Assembly (NCBI GenBank): GCA_015223015.1
Contig: JADFWK010000193.1
Span: forward strand, 1 to 6,283
Origin: Pseudomonadota bacterium
Lineage (GTDB): Bacteria; Desulfobacterota; DSM-4660; Desulfatiglandales; B25-G16
Length of the DNA stretch: 6,283 nt
Reading direction: 5' to 3'
The notes below the pieces were generated by a model that did no database searches, was not told the origin of the DNA, and saw nothing but the letters and a program-made list of their open reading frames with translations. The position numbers and the translations under genes were made by a program. Shown here in pieces: positions 1 to 5,952 of the stretch; position 1 is the stretch's first letter, and each line of letters starts with the position of its first letter.

Positions 1-41
1 AAGCATAGATTTTCTCCCTTATGGTAGATGTGGGGATTTTC

Positions 42-71
42 ATAATTACACAATGCTCTAGTACCGTTCAA
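42..71 (-). promoter_or_regulatory. Mirror copy of the putative promoter, facing out of the window
   Basis: This is the exact palindromic partner of the promoter-like sequence at 366-395. It is oriented leftward and followed at 14-20 by a mirrored Shine-Dalgarno and at 4-6 by a mirrored ATG. If the palindrome is real, a leftward gene just outside the window would share the promoter, leader and first two codons of the rightward gene. If the palindrome is an assembly fold-back, this copy does not exist. Confidence 0.25.
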
Positions 72-365
72 AAGTGTTTACTCAATGGTATATTACTTAG
101 AGAACGGGTACATACTTACCTCTATCCGGCCATCCCAATTTTCTCAAGGCGCTATCTATAGGCCTCAAGTGAGGTGGTCAAATATGTGGGGTTTAGATGG
201 ACCAGACAAAGACTCCCAGGGCTTCCGAGGTGTAAACCCCACATATGTGACCACTGCAAGACCCCGTGGAATTTTTTTGAGATATCGCCTTTCAAAAATT
301 GGCATGGCCGGATAGAGGTAAGTATGTACCCGTTCTCTAAGTAATATACCATTGAGTAAACATTT

Positions 366-395
366 TTGAACGGTACTAGAGCATTGTGTAATTAT
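366..395 (+). promoter_or_regulatory. Putative sigma70-like promoter for the YrdC/Sua5-family gene
   Basis: A -35-like TTGAAC at 366-371 and a -10-like AATTAT at 390-395 are separated by 18 bases, placing transcription start a little past 400 and leaving a short leader before the start codon at 431. The match is moderate and no experimental data exist. Because it lies in the near-perfect outer arm of the palindrome, an identical copy faces left at 42-71. Confidence 0.4.
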
Positions 396-430
396 GAAAA
401 TCCCCACATCTACCATAAGGGAGAAAATCT

Positions 431-1018
431 ATGCTTTTATCAATCAATCCGGATAATCCACAAAAAAGGCTGATTAGCAAGGTTGTTGAAGTATTGGATC
501 AAGGTGGCCTCATAATCTATCCAACGGATACGTTCTACGGTATCGGTTGCGATGTCTTTAACAAAAGATCGATACGGCGTATATACCAGCTCAAAAACAG
601 GCCACTGTCGAAGCCATTTTCCTTTATATGTGCCAATCTGAAAGATATCAGTCTGTATGCACAGGTCTCGAATAATGCCTATAGAATTATGAAGAGAACC
701 CTTCCCGGGCCTTATACCTTTGTATTAGAGGGAACCAGGCTGGTACCCAAGCTCATGCTCACCTCCAGAAAAACGGTAGGCATACGGGTACCCAACAACA
801 AGATTTGTCTGGCTATCGTTGAGAGTTTGGGCCGTCCTATTATTAGCACCAGTCTCAACTTAGAAGAGCCTTCGATAATCCATGATACCTATTCTTCTCT
901 CGTAGAAACGGTTATTGATGGGGGAGTTATTTCATATGAACCTTCCACGGTAGTTTCCTTGGTAGAGGATAATCCGGAGATAATCAGGGAAGGAAAGGGG
1001 GAGATTAATTTTCTTTAA
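431..1018 (+). CDS. L-threonylcarbamoyladenylate synthase family protein (YrdC/Sua5/YciO type)
   Basis: This 195-residue protein is a single YrdC-like domain. The family makes threonylcarbamoyl-AMP from threonine, bicarbonate and ATP, the first step of t6A synthesis on ANN-decoding tRNAs in the cytoplasm. Visible marks are the N-terminal INPDNPQ segment at 5-11, the YPTDTFYGIG loop at 30-39, K55-N-R57 and S141-L-N143. The last two correspond to the KxR and SxN motifs of active TsaC/Sua5 enzymes. Length and overall sequence resemble Escherichia coli YciO more than TsaC, but from memory YciO lacks an intact KxR/SxN pair, so this protein may be a working synthase. There is no C-terminal Sua5 domain. 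The ATG start is supported by AAGGGAG at 417-423, seven bases upstream, and by alignment of the INPDNPQ start. It converges with the sppA-type gene and overlaps its end by 4 bp. Whether it is the cell's main TsaC or a YciO paralogue cannot be decided from this window. Confidence 0.93.
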   Translation: MLLSINPDNPQKRLISKVVEVLDQGGLIIYPTDTFYGIGCDVFNKRSIRRIYQLKNRPLSKPFSFICANLKDISLYAQVSNNAYRIMKRTLPGPYTFVLEGTRLVPKLMLTSRKTVGIRVPNNKICLAIVESLGRPIISTSLNLEEPSIIHDTYSSLVETVIDGGVISYEPSTVVSLVEDNPEIIREGKGEINFL

Positions 1019-1923
1019 TCAGATACGCTTAGGTCTCCGTTCCAGCGGTACTCGAGGAGCCCGGAAGGGCGATCGAGCCTGTTCATAAGGGCGTCGAATA
1101 AATCCTTAAATAGTAAATTCCATAAAAGAGACCTTCTTTTTTTCACAGGATAGACCAATTTCACCTTTCCCCTGATATGAGCCATCCTCTTGGCCACATT
1201 AACAGCATCCTGAAAATTGCCGAGAGAGTCCACGAGGCCTAACCTTTTGGCTTCTCTGCCTGAGAAGACTCTGCCGTCAGCCAGCTCAAGCACTTTTTCT
1301 TCTGGCATATTCCTTCCTTGAGAGACAGCAGTTACGAACTGATTCCGGATGTCTTTTATGAGGCGGGTAAGTATTTCTCTCTCTTCCTTAGTCATCTTTC
1401 TATTGGGTGAACCGATATCCTTGAACTTGCCACTTTTAATCACCTGCATCTCTACCCCGATCTTCTTGAGCAGTTCCTCGAACCTCACGAACTCCATAAG
1501 GACTCCAATGCTGCCGGTAAGGGTGCCCGGGTTGGCAACTACAGAATCGGCTGCTGATGCAACATAGTAGCCACCAGATGCGGCTACGGATCCGAGAGAG
1601 GCTACTACCTTTTTTGTCTTTGTAGTTCTCCTTGTCTCGCTGTATATCTCCTGTGAAGGACCTACTCCACCGCCGGGAGAGTTTATCCTCAAGATTATGG
1701 CCTTGATTTGCTTATCATTCCTGAACGCTATCAATTGCTCAGTGATGGCATCCGCATCCTTGATGACCCCATTGATGGGAATCACGCCTATTTTATTACT
1801 GAGTGACAGAGTCAGGGTAGAGTGGGAGAGCGAGAGAACAATAGCCATGAGGGTGCCAAAAGAGAGAATGGCTATACCCAATATAATAAGGACTAATGTG
1901 ATAGGACGATTGGTCTTAGCCAT
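1015..1923 (-). CDS. sppA: Signal peptide peptidase SppA, short 36K type (peptidase family S49)
   Basis: SppA is a membrane-anchored serine protease that degrades signal peptides left in the membrane after secretion and helps in membrane protein quality control. The 302-residue protein has one N-terminal membrane segment at about 8-30, preceded by positive residues, with the catalytic domain expected outside the cytoplasm. The S49 marks are clear: NSPGGG at 81-86, the nucleophile Ser116 in AASGGYY, and the general base Lys168 in KSGKFKD. These match the Ser-Lys dyad of Bacillus subtilis SppA (S147, K199). The length fits the short form of about 300 residues, not the duplicated 67K Escherichia coli form. 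The ATG is the only usable start, since an in-frame stop lies just upstream; the nearest purine-rich site, AAAAGGT at 1938-1944, is rather far (14 bases). It lies downstream of rpsA on the same strand, an order I recall from Geobacter-like genomes. No promoter of its own was recognised. Confidence 0.96.
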   Translation of the reverse strand: MAKTNRPITLVLIILGIAILSFGTLMAIVLSLSHSTLTLSLSNKIGVIPINGVIKDADAITEQLIAFRNDKQIKAIILRINSPGGGVGPSQEIYSETRRTTKTKKVVASLGSVAASGGYYVASAADSVVANPGTLTGSIGVLMEFVRFEELLKKIGVEMQVIKSGKFKDIGSPNRKMTKEEREILTRLIKDIRNQFVTAVSQGRNMPEEKVLELADGRVFSGREAKRLGLVDSLGNFQDAVNVAKRMAHIRGKVKLVYPVKKRRSLLWNLLFKDLFDALMNRLDRPSGLLEYRWNGDLSVSD

Positions 1924-2041
1924 GAAATGGTATCTTTACCTTTTATGGCGAAAAATGAAGGTTCAATAAGTATCTGTAACGGGGTTAGCGAGCACTGAAC
2001 AAAGATCACCTGCTATGAGGACTCCTTGTCTTTGATGTAGA

Positions 2042-2077
2042 GGTTCATAGGTTCAAAGTTCACCGTTCAGGGTTACC
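2042..2077 (+). repeat. Degenerate tandem GTTCA-type repeats, left cluster
   Basis: Four short units of the form GGTTCA or GTTCA follow each other at 7-8 base intervals (near 2042, 2050, 2057 and 2065) and the run ends in GGGTTACC. The same type of unit is found in the opposite orientation at the other end of the rpsA-sppA gap. The function is unknown; slipped replication or a protein-binding array are both possible. Confidence 0.6.
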
Positions 2078-2106
2078 TTTCTTTCGTTGACCTTGCTCGT
2101 AAGCCA

Positions 2107-2123
2107 GCAGGTGCTCGACCTGC
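2107..2123. repeat. Short hairpin, GCAGGT/ACCTGC
   Basis: A 6-bp stem (2107-2112 with 2118-2123) encloses a 5-base loop. There is no U-tract on either side, so it is not a typical intrinsic terminator. It is probably part of the intergenic repeat in the rpsA-sppA gap. Confidence 0.45.
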
Positions 2124-2129
2124 CCACCA

Positions 2130-2253
2130 CCTGCCCGCTCGTGCCTTAACTCCGATTTGTTTCTTTAACCATGCTCCGAACAGCGCCAATAACCTGTTCT
2201 TTCCATATATTCTCAGGTCTCGCATGGCAGGCGGGCCTGCCCGCTCGTGCCTT
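2130..2253. repeat. 18-bp direct repeat, two copies 106 bp apart
   Basis: The sequence CCTGCCCGCTCGTGCCTT is found at 2130-2147 and again, identical, at 2236-2253. The second copy starts in the right arm of a hairpin (2226-2241). Chance identity of 18 bp at this distance is unlikely, so these look like two partial copies of one intergenic repeat family. Confidence 0.75.
2226..2241. repeat. GC-rich hairpin, GGCAGG-CGGG-CCTGCC
   Basis: A perfect 6-bp stem with a 4-base loop adjoins the second copy of the 18-bp direct repeat. Without a flanking T-run it is unlikely to stop transcription by itself; a REP-like unit is the likelier reading. Confidence 0.5.
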
Positions 2254-2294
2254 GCAAAGGCAGACCAGTTTGTGAGGTGGCCTTGCAACCTGTA

Positions 2295-2333
2295 AACCAT
2301 GAACCTCTGAACCCTGAACCCGTGAACGGCTAC
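2295..2333 (-). repeat. Degenerate tandem GTTCA-type repeats, right cluster (inverted)
   Basis: Read on the minus strand this is a run of GGTTCA units near 2299-2326, beginning with GGTAGCCGTTCA. It is the inverted counterpart of the cluster at 2042-2077. It overlaps the stop codon of rpsA (2330-2332), so the repeat begins exactly where the S1 reading frame ends. Confidence 0.6.
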
Positions 2334-4363
2334 CCTTTGGGAGAGCCTTTTTTCTTTGAAGACGCCTTTTTCTTTGAAGATTTGTCTTTTTCTGAAGATT
2401 CCTTTTCCTCCGAAGACGTGTCTTCTTCTACCAAGGATTCTTTCTCCTCAGCGCTAGACTCTGTTTTTTCCGTGGATGCTTCTTCTGCCGGCGCGTCATC
2501 AGATCCGGCACCTAGTGCCTCTTCCTTGTCTGTGACTTCTTCTCCTTCCTCTGAGGGGAGGTTGGCAGTCGCTTCTTCCATCTTCTCTTTAATAAGCATT
2601 CCAAACGTGGAAGGGGCCTCTTTCGCCCCATCCTTGTAATCGTCATAGATATCACTGAATTCCTTGTCTTGGAGTTTTCGGATGGAGAGGCCGATTTTTT
2701 TGTCCTGTTTAGAAACGTGTACGACGATGGCCTGAATAACGTCGTCGATCTGGAATTTGCCGAGGGAGGACTTAGACTTACTCTTGCTTATCTCGGAAGA
2801 ATGAATGAGACCCTCTATCCCCTCTTCAAGCTCTACAAATATGCCAAAATCGGTGATATTGGTAACCCTTCCGGTCACCTTGGTGCCAACCTTATATTTT
2901 TCAGGGATGTCCTCCCAGGGGTCCTTGGTAAGTTGCTTTATACCAAGCGAGAAACGCTCATTGTCCTTGGATATAGACAGCACCTTTGCCTGGACCTCGT
3001 CCGCCTTCTTATAGAGTTCACCAGGATGCTTAATCTTCTTGGTCCAGGAGATATCAGAGATATGAACGAGCCCATCAATGTCCTCATCTATGCCGATAAA
3101 TATCCCAAAATCAGTAATGTTTTTTATGCGACCTTCAATAATGGTGCCCACAGGGTATTTTTCCGCAATGAGATCCCAGGGATTCGGCTTAACCTGTTTC
3201 ATCCCCAATGAGACTCTCTTGTTTCCGGAGTCCAGATTGAGCACTACTGCCTCAAGCTCCTCCCCCACGTTCACTATCTGGGAAGGGTGTTTGACCTTCT
3301 TGGTCCAGGACATCTCTGAGATATGGATCAAACCTTCTATGCCTTCTTCTATCTCTACAAATGCGCCATAATCGGTAAGGTTGACTACACGGCCGGTGAC
3401 CTTTGTGCCTACGGGGAACCTGGTATCTGCATCGACCCAGGGATCGGGTTTGAGTTGCTTGAGACCAAGGGACACTCTCTCTCGCTCCTTGTCAAAGCTA
3501 ATGACCTTAACTGTAATTTCGTCTCCGATCTTGTACATTGAAGAGGGATGAGCAACCCTGCCCCAGGACATATCCGTAATATGGAGGAGCCCATCGAGGC
3601 CGCCAAGATCTATAAAGAGACCATAGTCAGTAATATTTTTGACCATTCCCGTGAAGATGGATCCTTCCTCGATGTGAGCGAGTGTCTTGGCTTTCTGTTT
3701 CATCCTCCCGGCTTCGAGAATGGCCCTTCGAGAAATAATGATATTATTCCGCTTTTTATTGTACTTGAGGATTTTCAGGTCCATTACCTGGCCTACCAGG
3801 GAGTCAAGGTTCCTGATGGGGTGAAGATCAATCTGCGAGCCGGGTAGAAATGCAGGAAGGCCGATATCAACAGAGAGACCTCCTTTGACTTTGCAGATTA
3901 CCTTTCCCTGAACGGTGCCATCACTATTGTAAATATCCCGGATATGATCCCATACCTTTATCTTCTTGGCCCGTTCCATGGAAAGCATTACACGGCCATC
4001 CTCATTCTCTTTTCTCTCCAAAACAACGTCGACCTTATCTCCTGTTTTGGCTGCTATGTTTCCATCTGAACCTTTGAACTCGTTAATGGGGATACTACCT
4101 TCCGATTTATAACCGATGTCCACCAGTACAAAATCGTCCTCGATCTTGATAATCTCTCCTGTGATGAGCTCGCCTTCATTGATTTGCTTCAGGCTCAGTT
4201 CGTACATCTCTTCCATGTTTATTTCTGGAGATTCTTGTTTCACGGCGCTCACGTCATCAGGGGTATCACCCTTTTTTTCATCTGACTTTTCTGTGTCCAG
4301 CTCGGTGTCTTTTTCAGTTATGTCCTTGGTCTCTTCTTTTATTTCTTCTGTTGGTTCACCCAT
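2330..4363 (-). CDS. rpsA: 30S ribosomal protein S1 with long charged N- and C-terminal extensions
   Basis: S1 binds mRNA on the 30S subunit and helps start translation. The 677-residue protein has six S1 (OB-fold) domains at roughly 64-131, 148-213, 233-302, 319-389, 405-476 and 492-563. Domain 2 shows the FLPGS and KRNN.I.SRRA features of true S1; domains 3-6 carry repeated GLxHISDxSW-like and DPW linker motifs, with HSSE in place of HISE in domain 6. About 49 acidic residues precede the usual S1 start region, which corresponds to Met50. About 110 low-complexity residues follow domain 6, first Glu/Ser-rich and then Lys/Ser-rich (SKKKASSKKKG). This exceeds the usual 550-600 residues. I keep the first ATG because GAGGGGG lies 10 bases upstream at 4374-4380, whereas Met50 has no Shine-Dalgarno. 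It has its own promoter-like sequence and leads into sppA. Confidence 0.97.
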   Translation of the reverse strand: MGEPTEEIKEETKDITEKDTELDTEKSDEKKGDTPDDVSAVKQESPEINMEEMYELSLKQINEGELITGEIIKIEDDFVLVDIGYKSEGSIPINEFKGSDGNIAAKTGDKVDVVLERKENEDGRVMLSMERAKKIKVWDHIRDIYNSDGTVQGKVICKVKGGLSVDIGLPAFLPGSQIDLHPIRNLDSLVGQVMDLKILKYNKKRNNIIISRRAILEAGRMKQKAKTLAHIEEGSIFTGMVKNITDYGLFIDLGGLDGLLHITDMSWGRVAHPSSMYKIGDEITVKVISFDKERERVSLGLKQLKPDPWVDADTRFPVGTKVTGRVVNLTDYGAFVEIEEGIEGLIHISEMSWTKKVKHPSQIVNVGEELEAVVLNLDSGNKRVSLGMKQVKPNPWDLIAEKYPVGTIIEGRIKNITDFGIFIGIDEDIDGLVHISDISWTKKIKHPGELYKKADEVQAKVLSISKDNERFSLGIKQLTKDPWEDIPEKYKVGTKVTGRVTNITDFGIFVELEEGIEGLIHSSEISKSKSKSSLGKFQIDDVIQAIVVHVSKQDKKIGLSIRKLQDKEFSDIYDDYKDGAKEAPSTFGMLIKEKMEEATANLPSEEGEEVTDKEEALGAGSDDAPAEEASTEKTESSAEEKESLVEEDTSSEEKESSEKDKSSKKKASSKKKGSPKG

Positions 4364-4373
4364 TAACTTCTAT

Positions 4374-4380
4374 CCCCCTC
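4374..4380 (-). promoter_or_regulatory. Ribosome binding site deciding the rpsA start
   Basis: GAGGGGG on the minus strand lies ten bases from the ATG at 4361-4363. The alternative starts Met50 (4214-4216) and Met53 match the conventional S1 N-terminus but lack any such site. This supports translation of the acidic N-terminal extension. Confidence 0.6.
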
Positions 4381-4389
4381 ACAAAAAAT

Positions 4390-4416
4390 TTGTCTGACAA
4401 GAAACACAACTTGTGT
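4390..4416 (-). promoter_or_regulatory. Two small palindromes at the rpsA transcription start and leader
   Basis: ACACAA-C-TTGTGT (4404-4416) is a perfect 13-base palindrome touching the -10 box and spanning the expected start of transcription, a position suited to an operator. Next to it TTGTC-T-GACAA (4390-4400) is an 11-base palindrome. In the rpsA transcript this second one is followed by a run of U residues (4383-4388). S1 is known to autoregulate through its own leader in Escherichia coli; whether these elements do so here is inference. Confidence 0.4.
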
Positions 4417-4444
4417 CTATAACAGAACAATTACCAAAATTCAA
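4416..4444 (-). promoter_or_regulatory. Putative sigma70-like promoter of rpsA
   Basis: On the minus strand TTGAAT (4439-4444) and TATAGA (4416-4421) are separated by exactly 17 bases. Both are good matches to the consensus. Transcription would start near 4409, leaving a leader of about 45 bases before the ATG at 4363. This is the best promoter-like sequence in the window. Confidence 0.6.
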
Positions 4445-4496
4445 CCTCTTATTTGCTTTTAGGGGAGTTTTTGTTCCCTGATTCCGCCATAGTGTA

Positions 4497-4690
4497 AACA
4501 GGCTGTTGCTGAAATCCCTTTTCACTCGGTCTAAAACGTTTTCTGACAAATCTAGGGCTCCCTCCAGGCGATGTCAAAACTCACCCTTCGGGCTCAAACG
4601 GTTGACATCGCTTATCTTCCACTTCGCCAAGGGTTTTTTGGCAAAAATCGTTTCAATGACCACTCAAAGGGATTTCAGCAACAGCCTGTT
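4497..4690. mobile_element. MITE-like element, 194 bp, with 25-bp perfect terminal inverted repeats
   Basis: Positions 4497-4521 are the exact reverse complement of 4666-4690 (outer sequence AACAGGCTGTTGCTGAAAT). Inward the similarity continues weakly to about 4545 and 4642. The interior holds a nested inverted repeat, GCGATGTCAA (4568-4577) with TTGACATCGC (4602-4611), around a CCC-TTC-GGG mini-hairpin, plus a GCCAA/TTGGC hairpin at 4626-4642. No transposase is encoded, so it would be non-autonomous. No clear target-site duplication was found. The element sits between the acyl-CoA dehydrogenase gene (81 bp away) and the rpsA promoter (52 bp away) and disrupts neither. It could also be a large structured intergenic repeat. 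Confidence 0.7.
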
Positions 4691-4771
4691 GAGAAGCGGC
4701 AGGCTAAATTTTGGCAGAAGAGGAATTATGCAAAGGTTTCTTCTTGTGCTTGGGCGGAGTGGTGTCTGTTA

Positions 4772-5914
4772 CTATCGCAAAAGGCTCCGTGCAATAATGG
4801 TCTTTTCCATCTCCTTGGTGCCTTCGTAGATTTCCAGGACCTTGGCAGCACGGTAGAGGCGGTTCACCTTGTATTCATCAATGTAGCCATAACCGCCATG
4901 CATTTGAACGGCCTCGTCAGCACACTGGAGCGCCACTTCGGCGGAAAACCATTTGGCCATGGCGATGAGGGCCGGATCGATCGTTCCCTGATCTACGGAC
5001 GAGGCAGCCTCATAATAGAGATTTTTTGCCGCTCTGATCTTGGTAGCCATCTCGGCGATTTTGAATTGAGTCACCTGAAAAGAGGCCAGGGGTGCACCAA
5101 ACTGGGTGCGTTCTTTGGTGTGGCGGATCGACTCCTCCAATGCGGCGCGGGCCAGCCCGACCGCCTGTGCGCAGACATGAAGTCTGGTGCGGTCAAAGAA
5201 GGCCATTAATTGGTGGAATCCTGCACCTTCCTCGCCTACCAAGTTTGTAAAGGGCACGCGGACATTGCTAAGAGAGATCTCGGCCGTATCCGATGCCCGG
5301 ATACCCATCTTGCCATAGATCTTTTTGGACTTAAATCCTGGCGTGTCAGTCGAAACCAGGAAAAAGCTGTGACGTGCATGGCGGGAAGGATTGTGCGGGT
5401 CTGTTCTGCAAAAGACCAGGATATATGCGGCGAGGTTACCGTTTGTGGTAAACATTTTGCTCCCATTGATCACCCATTCATCACCGTCTCTGACTGCCGC
5501 TGTAGTGGCGCCGGTTACATCAGAGCCGGCATCAGGTTCTGTTATGGCAGTGGCTATTATGGCCTCGCCTGCAACGAGCTGGGGAAGTATGAGCTGTTTC
5601 TGGTCTTCAGACCCGAAGAGAAGCAGAAGCTCGGAGCCAAAGGTGCAAGAGATAATAGCCTGGCCGATCCCTGGATCTGCCGCCCAGAACTCCTCGGTGA
5701 TAAGGCAGTATTCCAGGTAGCCCATACCCGCACCGTTATATGCCTGGTCTATAAACACGCCAGCAAAACCCAGTTCACAGGCCCTTCTCCATAAATCCAG
5801 GTCGAAGGTCTCATCACGGTCAAATTCAAGCGCGCGGTCAGGAAACTCTCCCGAGGCGAATTTCCGGGCTGCCCTTACGATATCCCGTTGTTCTTTACTG
5901 AGTGCAAAATCCAC
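4772..5914 (-). CDS. Acyl-CoA dehydrogenase (FAD-dependent, short/medium-chain type)
   Basis: The protein is a typical 380-residue acyl-CoA dehydrogenase, which oxidises an acyl-CoA to the trans-2-enoyl-CoA using FAD and normally passes electrons to ETF. The helical N-terminal domain covers about 1-118, the beta domain about 119-220 with the signature AITEPDAGSD at 123-132, and the C-terminal helical domain about 225-380 with QFG at 271-273. The second signature runs from QMHGGYGY at 337 to IYEGT at 362-366. Glu364 in YEGT is at the place of the catalytic base of medium-chain acyl-CoA dehydrogenase (Glu376), so the enzyme should be active. The start is GTG, supported by an AAGGAG site 7-8 bases upstream and by the usual MDFALSKEQ beginning. 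Substrate cannot be told from sequence; fatty, branched, aromatic or alicyclic acyl-CoAs are possible. No ETF, thiolase or CoA ligase gene is in the window. Confidence 0.95.
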   Translation of the reverse strand: MDFALSKEQRDIVRAARKFASGEFPDRALEFDRDETFDLDLWRRACELGFAGVFIDQAYNGAGMGYLEYCLITEEFWAADPGIGQAIISCTFGSELLLLFGSEDQKQLILPQLVAGEAIIATAITEPDAGSDVTGATTAAVRDGDEWVINGSKMFTTNGNLAAYILVFCRTDPHNPSRHARHSFFLVSTDTPGFKSKKIYGKMGIRASDTAEISLSNVRVPFTNLVGEEGAGFHQLMAFFDRTRLHVCAQAVGLARAALEESIRHTKERTQFGAPLASFQVTQFKIAEMATKIRAAKNLYYEAASSVDQGTIDPALIAMAKWFSAEVALQCADEAVQMHGGYGYIDEYKVNRLYRAAKVLEIYEGTKEMEKTIIARSLLR

Positions 5915-5921
5915 GATCTGT

Positions 5922-5928
5922 TCTCCTT
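5922..5928 (-). promoter_or_regulatory. Ribosome binding site deciding the GTG start of the acyl-CoA dehydrogenase
   Basis: AAGGAGA on the minus strand lies seven bases before the GTG at 5912-5914. The codon just before the conserved DFALSKEQ stretch is GTG, and this near-consensus site makes it the start. Confidence 0.75.
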
Positions 5929-5952
5929 AAAACTAAATCGACATTAATCAAT

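Larger units (their letters stand above)
1..436. repeat. Long imperfect palindrome (about 436 bp) at the window edge
   Basis: The sequence folds back on itself about a centre near 214. Positions 1-133 pair with 304-436 with a single mismatch (74 against 363). Inward of that the arms diverge and differ in length by roughly 10 bases, up to a second conserved core: 174-195 pairs with 233-254 with one mismatch, around a 37-base loop at 196-232. The right arm contains the Shine-Dalgarno and start codon of the gene at 431 and ends inside its second codon. The left arm reaches the first base of the window, so the palindrome may continue outside. Short open frames within it start with the same residues on both strands (at 85 and at 352), only because the DNA is mirrored; I see no real gene here. 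It could be a natural inverted duplication, a MITE-like element, or a fold-back artefact at a contig end. The diverged centre argues against a simple artefact. Confidence 0.9.
1924..2329. other. Gene-free gap between sppA and rpsA, rich in short repeats
   Basis: This 406-bp stretch holds no convincing gene. A 75-codon open frame on the minus strand (2073-2300) runs through repeat sequence, has no recognisable domain and is probably chance. The gap holds inverted clusters of GTTCA-like units at its two edges, an 18-bp direct repeat and two GC-rich hairpins, listed separately. If rpsA and sppA are cotranscribed, all of this lies in the spacer RNA. No terminator with a U-tract was seen. Confidence 0.7.

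Noticed and set aside
85..315. 76-codon open frame on the plus strand in the palindrome, with a twin on the minus strand (152-352) beginning with the same residues
   Set aside because: The shared beginning comes from the palindrome. Neither has a recognisable domain or a clear Shine-Dalgarno, and both run through the loop.
1..436. CRISPR array or integron attC site
   Set aside because: There is a single inverted pair with no regular direct repeats or spacers, no attC core sites, and no cas or integrase gene nearby.
2073..2300. 75-codon minus-strand frame in the rpsA-sppA gap with a slightly protein-like middle part
   Set aside because: It is made up largely of intergenic repeats and hairpins, has no known motif, and its start has no convincing ribosome site.
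2669..3211. 180-codon plus-strand frame within rpsA
   Set aside because: It is antisense to the clear S1 domains. Its internal repetition mirrors the repeated S1 units.
4571..5209. 212-codon plus-strand frame through the MITE-like element and antisense to the acyl-CoA dehydrogenase
   Set aside because: It is a shadow of the dehydrogenase gene, which has all family signatures on the other strand.
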